Source: Burkholderiaceae bacterium
Lineage (GTDB): Bacteria; Pseudomonadota; Gammaproteobacteria; Burkholderiales; Burkholderiaceae_E
Assembly: GCA_021463505.1 (NCBI GenBank)
Contig: JAJTYR010000011.1
Coordinates: forward strand, 16,205-80,204
Reading direction: 5' to 3'
DNA: 64,000 nucleotides
Both the position numbers and the translations under genes were made by a program. The notes below the pieces were generated by a model that worked only from the letters and a program-made list of their open reading frames with translations, was not told the DNA's origin and ran no database searches. Positions 61,221-64,000 of the stretch are shown here, in pieces; within the stretch, counting starts at the first letter, position 1, and every line of letters begins with the position of its first letter.

Positions 61221-63905
61221 ATGAGTGTACGCAATCTGGACCAGTTGTTCGAGCCGCGCTCGGTCGCCGTGATCGGCGCCTCGAACGTGGCGCGCCACGT
61301 CGGCAACGTGCTGATGCGCAATCTGCTCGACGGTGGCATCGCCGGCCCGATCATGCCGGTGAACCCGAAATACCGCGCGGTGGCCGGCGTGCTTGCGTAT
61401 CGCGATGTGGCGAGCCTGCCGGAGACTCCGGAACTCGCGGTGGTCTGCAGTCCCGACGCGAGCGTGGCCGGCGTGGTCGAGGCGCTGGGCGCGCGCGGCA
61501 CCGCGGTCGCGGTCATCGTCAACGACGGGCTGGCGCGACGCCGCGACGCCGACGGGCGCAGCCTGCGCGAGGCGGTCGTCGAGGCCGCCAGGCGTTACGA
61601 CATGCGCCTGCTCGGCCCGGGCAGCCTTGGCGTGCTGGTACCGCACACCGGCCTGAACGCGAGCGTCAGCCACGTCGGCGCGTTGCCCGGGCGGCTCGCC
61701 TTCGTCTCGCAATCGGGTGCGATCTGCACCGCGGTTCTCGACTGGGCGCGCGCCAAGGGCATCGGCTTTTCGCATTTCATCGCGCTGGGCGACTGCGTCG
61801 ACATCGATTTCGGCGACGTGCTCGACTACCTCGGCACCGACCCCGACACCAGTGCGATCCTGCTCTACATCGACGAGATGCGCGCACGGGGCAATTTCAT
61901 GGCGGCGGCGCGCGCCGCGGCGCGCAACAAGCCGGTGCTCGCGGTGAAGTCGGGGCGCAGCGAGGGCCTGCGCGAAGACGAGCCCGCGCCCGGCACGCGC
62001 GGCGCGCTCGTGCGCCCCGACGAGGTGTTCGATGCGGCGCTACGCCGTGCCGGCGTGCTGCGCGTGTACGACATCGACGAGCTGTTCGCGGCGGTCGAGA
62101 CGCTCGGGCGTGCGCGCACCTTCCGTGGCGACCACCTCGCGATCCTGCACAACGGCGGCGGCACCGGCGTGATGGCGGTCGACGAATTGCGCCTGGGCGG
62201 AGGGCGCTGTGCGCAACTCTCGGCGGAAACCTGCGCGAAGCTCACGGCGAGGCTGCCCGAGGGCGCCGCCACCTGCAATCCGCTCGACCTCGGCGTGAAC
62301 GCCTCGGCGCAACGCTACGCGCAGTGCCTGAAGACGGTGCTCGGCGACCCGGGCGTGAACGCCGCACTGGTGGTGCACGCGCCCACCGCGACCACCGCCA
62401 GCGAGGAGATCGCGCAGGCGGTGATCGGCGTCGCGCGCGAGCTGAAGAGCGCACGCATCCTCACCAGCTGGGTCGGTGCGCGCGCGATGGAGCGGGCGCG
62501 GCAGCTGTTCGCCGAGGCGGATCTGCCCACCTACGACACGCCGTCGAGCGCGGTCAAGGCGTTTCTGCACGTGATGAATTTCCATCGCAACCAGGAAATG
62601 CTGATGCAGACCCCGCCGTCGCTGCCCAGCGAGTTCCAGCCCGACGTCGCGGCGGCTCGCACGATCGTCGAGCGCGCGCTGGGCAGCGGTGACGGGCTGA
62701 TGACCGAGCCCGACGCGAAGGCGGTGCTTGCGGCCTACGGCATTCCGGTGGTCGAAACGCGCATCGCCGATTCGGTCGAGCAGGTGGCGCAGGCTGCCGG
62801 CGAGACCGGCTTCCCGCTCGCGCTGGCAGTCGTCTCGCCGGACATCGCGCACCGCTGGGACGTGGGTGGGGTGGCGCTGCACCTCGAGAGCGTCGACGAG
62901 GTGCGCGCCGCCGCGGCCGGCATGGTCAAGCGCATTGGCGAGCTTATGCCGCAGGCGCGCGTTGCCGGCTTCACGCTGCAGCGGATGGTGCCGCGCACCA
63001 ACGCCCGCCAGCTGCTCGTCGCGGTGACCGACGACCCGCTGTTCGGTCCGGTGATCGTGTTCGGCGAAGGCGGCCGCGCGGTCGAGGTGCTGGGCGACCG
63101 TGCAGTGGGTTTTCCGCCGCTGAACCTGCCGCTCGCGCGCGAACTGATCTCGCGCACGCGCGTATACCGGCGTCTGCAGTCGCATCGCGACCGGCCGGGC
63201 GCCGACATCGACGCGCTGTGCCTGGCGCTGGTCAAGGTGTCGCAGATGGTCGTCGATCTGCCGGAGATCGTCGAACTCGACATCAACCCGCTGTTCGCCG
63301 ACGAGCGCGGTGTCATCTGCATCGACGCCCACATGCGCGTGCGTCCACTTGCCGGACGGGAGAGCCGCCTCGCCATCCGCCCCTATCCGAAGGGTCTCGA
63401 GCAGGTCGCGCGCTTGCGCGACGGCCGTGAGATCGTGTTACGACCGATCCGTCCGGAAGACGAGCCGGCGCACCACGCGCTGATCGCGCGGATGTCGCCC
63501 GAAGATCTGCGCCTGCGCTTCTTCAGCTACGTGCGCGAACTGCGTCACGCGCAGATGGCCCGCCTCACGCAGGTCGACTACGACCGCGAGATGGCGTTCA
63601 TTGCCACGGCAGCCGGCGAGAACGGCGAACCCGAGACGCTCGGTGTCGTGCGCACCGTGACCGACCCCGACAATCAGTCGGCCGAATTCGCGGTGCTGGT
63701 GCGTTCGGACCTGAAGGGGCAGGGGCTGGGCCACATGCTGATGAAGCGCATCATCGACGATTGCCGCAGTCGCGGCACTGCCGAGATCAAGGGGCTGGTG
63801 CTCGCTTCGAACGAGTCGATGCTCGGGCTGGCACGGCGGCTGGGCTTTGGCGTCGAACCCGGTCCGGAGGCCGACACGGTCGTTGCCCGGCTGGCGCTGC
63901 GCTAG
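61221..63905 (+). CDS. bifunctional acyl-CoA synthetase-like / GNAT protein lysine acetyltransferase (Pat/YfiQ type)
   Basis: An 894-residue protein. Residues 1-460 form an NDP-forming acyl-CoA synthetase-like part: the CoA-binding start PRSVAVIGASN and SQSGAICTAVLDWA. An ATP-grasp domain spans about 480-710 (LTEPDAKAVLAAYGIPV). The C-terminal GNAT domain (from about 735) has LRPIRPEDEP and the acetyl-CoA loop SDLKGQGLGHMLMKRI. E. coli Pat (YfiQ) has this design and acetylates acetyl-CoA synthetase and other enzymes. ATG 61221 is used; ATG 61212 would add three residues. The catalytic His of true synthetases is not evident, as expected for Pat. Confidence 0.92.
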   Translation: MSVRNLDQLFEPRSVAVIGASNVARHVGNVLMRNLLDGGIAGPIMPVNPKYRAVAGVLAYRDVASLPETPELAVVCSPDASVAGVVEALGARGTAVAVIVNDGLARRRDADGRSLREAVVEAARRYDMRLLGPGSLGVLVPHTGLNASVSHVGALPGRLAFVSQSGAICTAVLDWARAKGIGFSHFIALGDCVDIDFGDVLDYLGTDPDTSAILLYIDEMRARGNFMAAARAAARNKPVLAVKSGRSEGLREDEPAPGTRGALVRPDEVFDAALRRAGVLRVYDIDELFAAVETLGRARTFRGDHLAILHNGGGTGVMAVDELRLGGGRCAQLSAETCAKLTARLPEGAATCNPLDLGVNASAQRYAQCLKTVLGDPGVNAALVVHAPTATTASEEIAQAVIGVARELKSARILTSWVGARAMERARQLFAEADLPTYDTPSSAVKAFLHVMNFHRNQEMLMQTPPSLPSEFQPDVAAARTIVERALGSGDGLMTEPDAKAVLAAYGIPVVETRIADSVEQVAQAAGETGFPLALAVVSPDIAHRWDVGGVALHLESVDEVRAAAAGMVKRIGELMPQARVAGFTLQRMVPRTNARQLLVAVTDDPLFGPVIVFGEGGRAVEVLGDRAVGFPPLNLPLARELISRTRVYRRLQSHRDRPGADIDALCLALVKVSQMVVDLPEIVELDINPLFADERGVICIDAHMRVRPLAGRESRLAIRPYPKGLEQVARLRDGREIVLRPIRPEDEPAHHALIARMSPEDLRLRFFSYVRELRHAQMARLTQVDYDREMAFIATAAGENGEPETLGVVRTVTDPDNQSAEFAVLVRSDLKGQGLGHMLMKRIIDDCRSRGTAEIKGLVLASNESMLGLARRLGFGVEPGPEADTVVARLALR

Positions 63906-63908
63906 GGC

Positions 63909-63933
63909 CTGTTCACACTACGATCGTCCCCGC
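63909..63933. repeat. interspersed intergenic repeat, copy 2
   Basis: A 25-base sequence (CTGTTCACACTACGATCGTC then CCCGC) begins 4 bases after the acetyltransferase gene stop and matches the reverse strand of 15759-15783 at 22 of 25 positions. The bases beyond it to the window end show a hairpin at 63976-63990 (CGTGGC, loop GGT, GCCACG). The repeat may be longer than the window shows. Confidence 0.55.
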
Positions 63934-64000
63934 GTGAGCCCGAAAAAAGTGCGCAATCAAGGCGCAAAGCGCAGTCGTGGCGGTGCCACGGCGAGCATTT
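63934..64000. other. non-coding end of window
   Basis: The last 67 bases after the repeat hold no visible reading frame. They contain a purine/A-rich stretch GAAAAAAG (63942-63949) and the small perfect hairpin CGTGGC-GGT-GCCACG (63976-63990). This may be the rest of the dispersed repeat. Confidence 0.4.

Overview
This is GC-rich DNA (my estimate is high 60s percent G+C), almost fully coding, with about 50 genes and no gap above roughly 220 bases. Gene content points to a betaproteobacterium of the Burkholderiales/Rhodocyclales type: a DUF2863 protein, a sox thiosulfate-oxidation operon, two LivFGHMK-type ABC systems (one with an acyl-CoA ligase), yejABEF beside fabI and mltD, and paired DUF2868/DUF3482 genes. 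I see no rRNA, tRNA, CRISPR array, insertion sequence or phage gene.

Left part (1-6602, minus strand): a head-to-tail run fabI - SenB-like glycosyltransferase - selenophosphate synthase (selD/senC) - ABC ATPase - FtsX-type permease - AttH/CrtC-like lipocalin protein, with overlapping or near-touching ends. The glycosyltransferase/SelD pair matches the selenosugar half of the selenoneine (sen) pathway, but the window has no SenA and no selA/selB/selU. This is the most interesting locus.

6630-12159 (plus): yejA-yejB-yejE-yejF peptide importer. 12179-22637: the classic mltD - gloB - yafS-like methyltransferase - rnhA - dnaQ neighbourhood, interrupted by a cyclopropane fatty acid synthase and by a membrane-fusion/RND efflux pair. 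22665-23867: DUF2863.

23943-30195: sulfur oxidation. A SoxS-like thioredoxin diverges from soxYZ-(small ORF)-soxAX-soxB, a TlpA-like thioredoxin, an HbpS/GlcG-like secreted protein and a 48-residue membrane protein. soxCD is absent here, so this is the truncated Sox type. 30234-31382 is outer membrane phospholipase A.

31478-38226 (minus): livG-livH-livM-livK-livF followed by a long-chain acyl-CoA ligase. 38365-42317: an MliC-like lysozyme inhibitor with a clear terminator, the DUF3482 GTPase/DUF2868 membrane pair, and a DUF6494 gene. 42329-47396 (minus): an ScfR/MccR-type XRE regulator, a receiver-only response regulator, a small membrane protein and a symporter-histidine kinase of the CrbS/CbrA type. 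An AT-rich, palindrome-rich 220-base region separates the regulator from a divergent HAAT-type ABC transporter (47618-52634) whose LivM and LivG are fused.

52668-58386 (minus): glycogen operon DUF2934-glgC-glgP-glgA. 58581-63905: a WHy-domain lipoprotein, a small cytochrome c, a DUF808 protein, an Mrr-like membrane-anchored nuclease and a Pat/YfiQ-type lysine acetyltransferase. A short repeat after the last gene matches one at 15759-15783.
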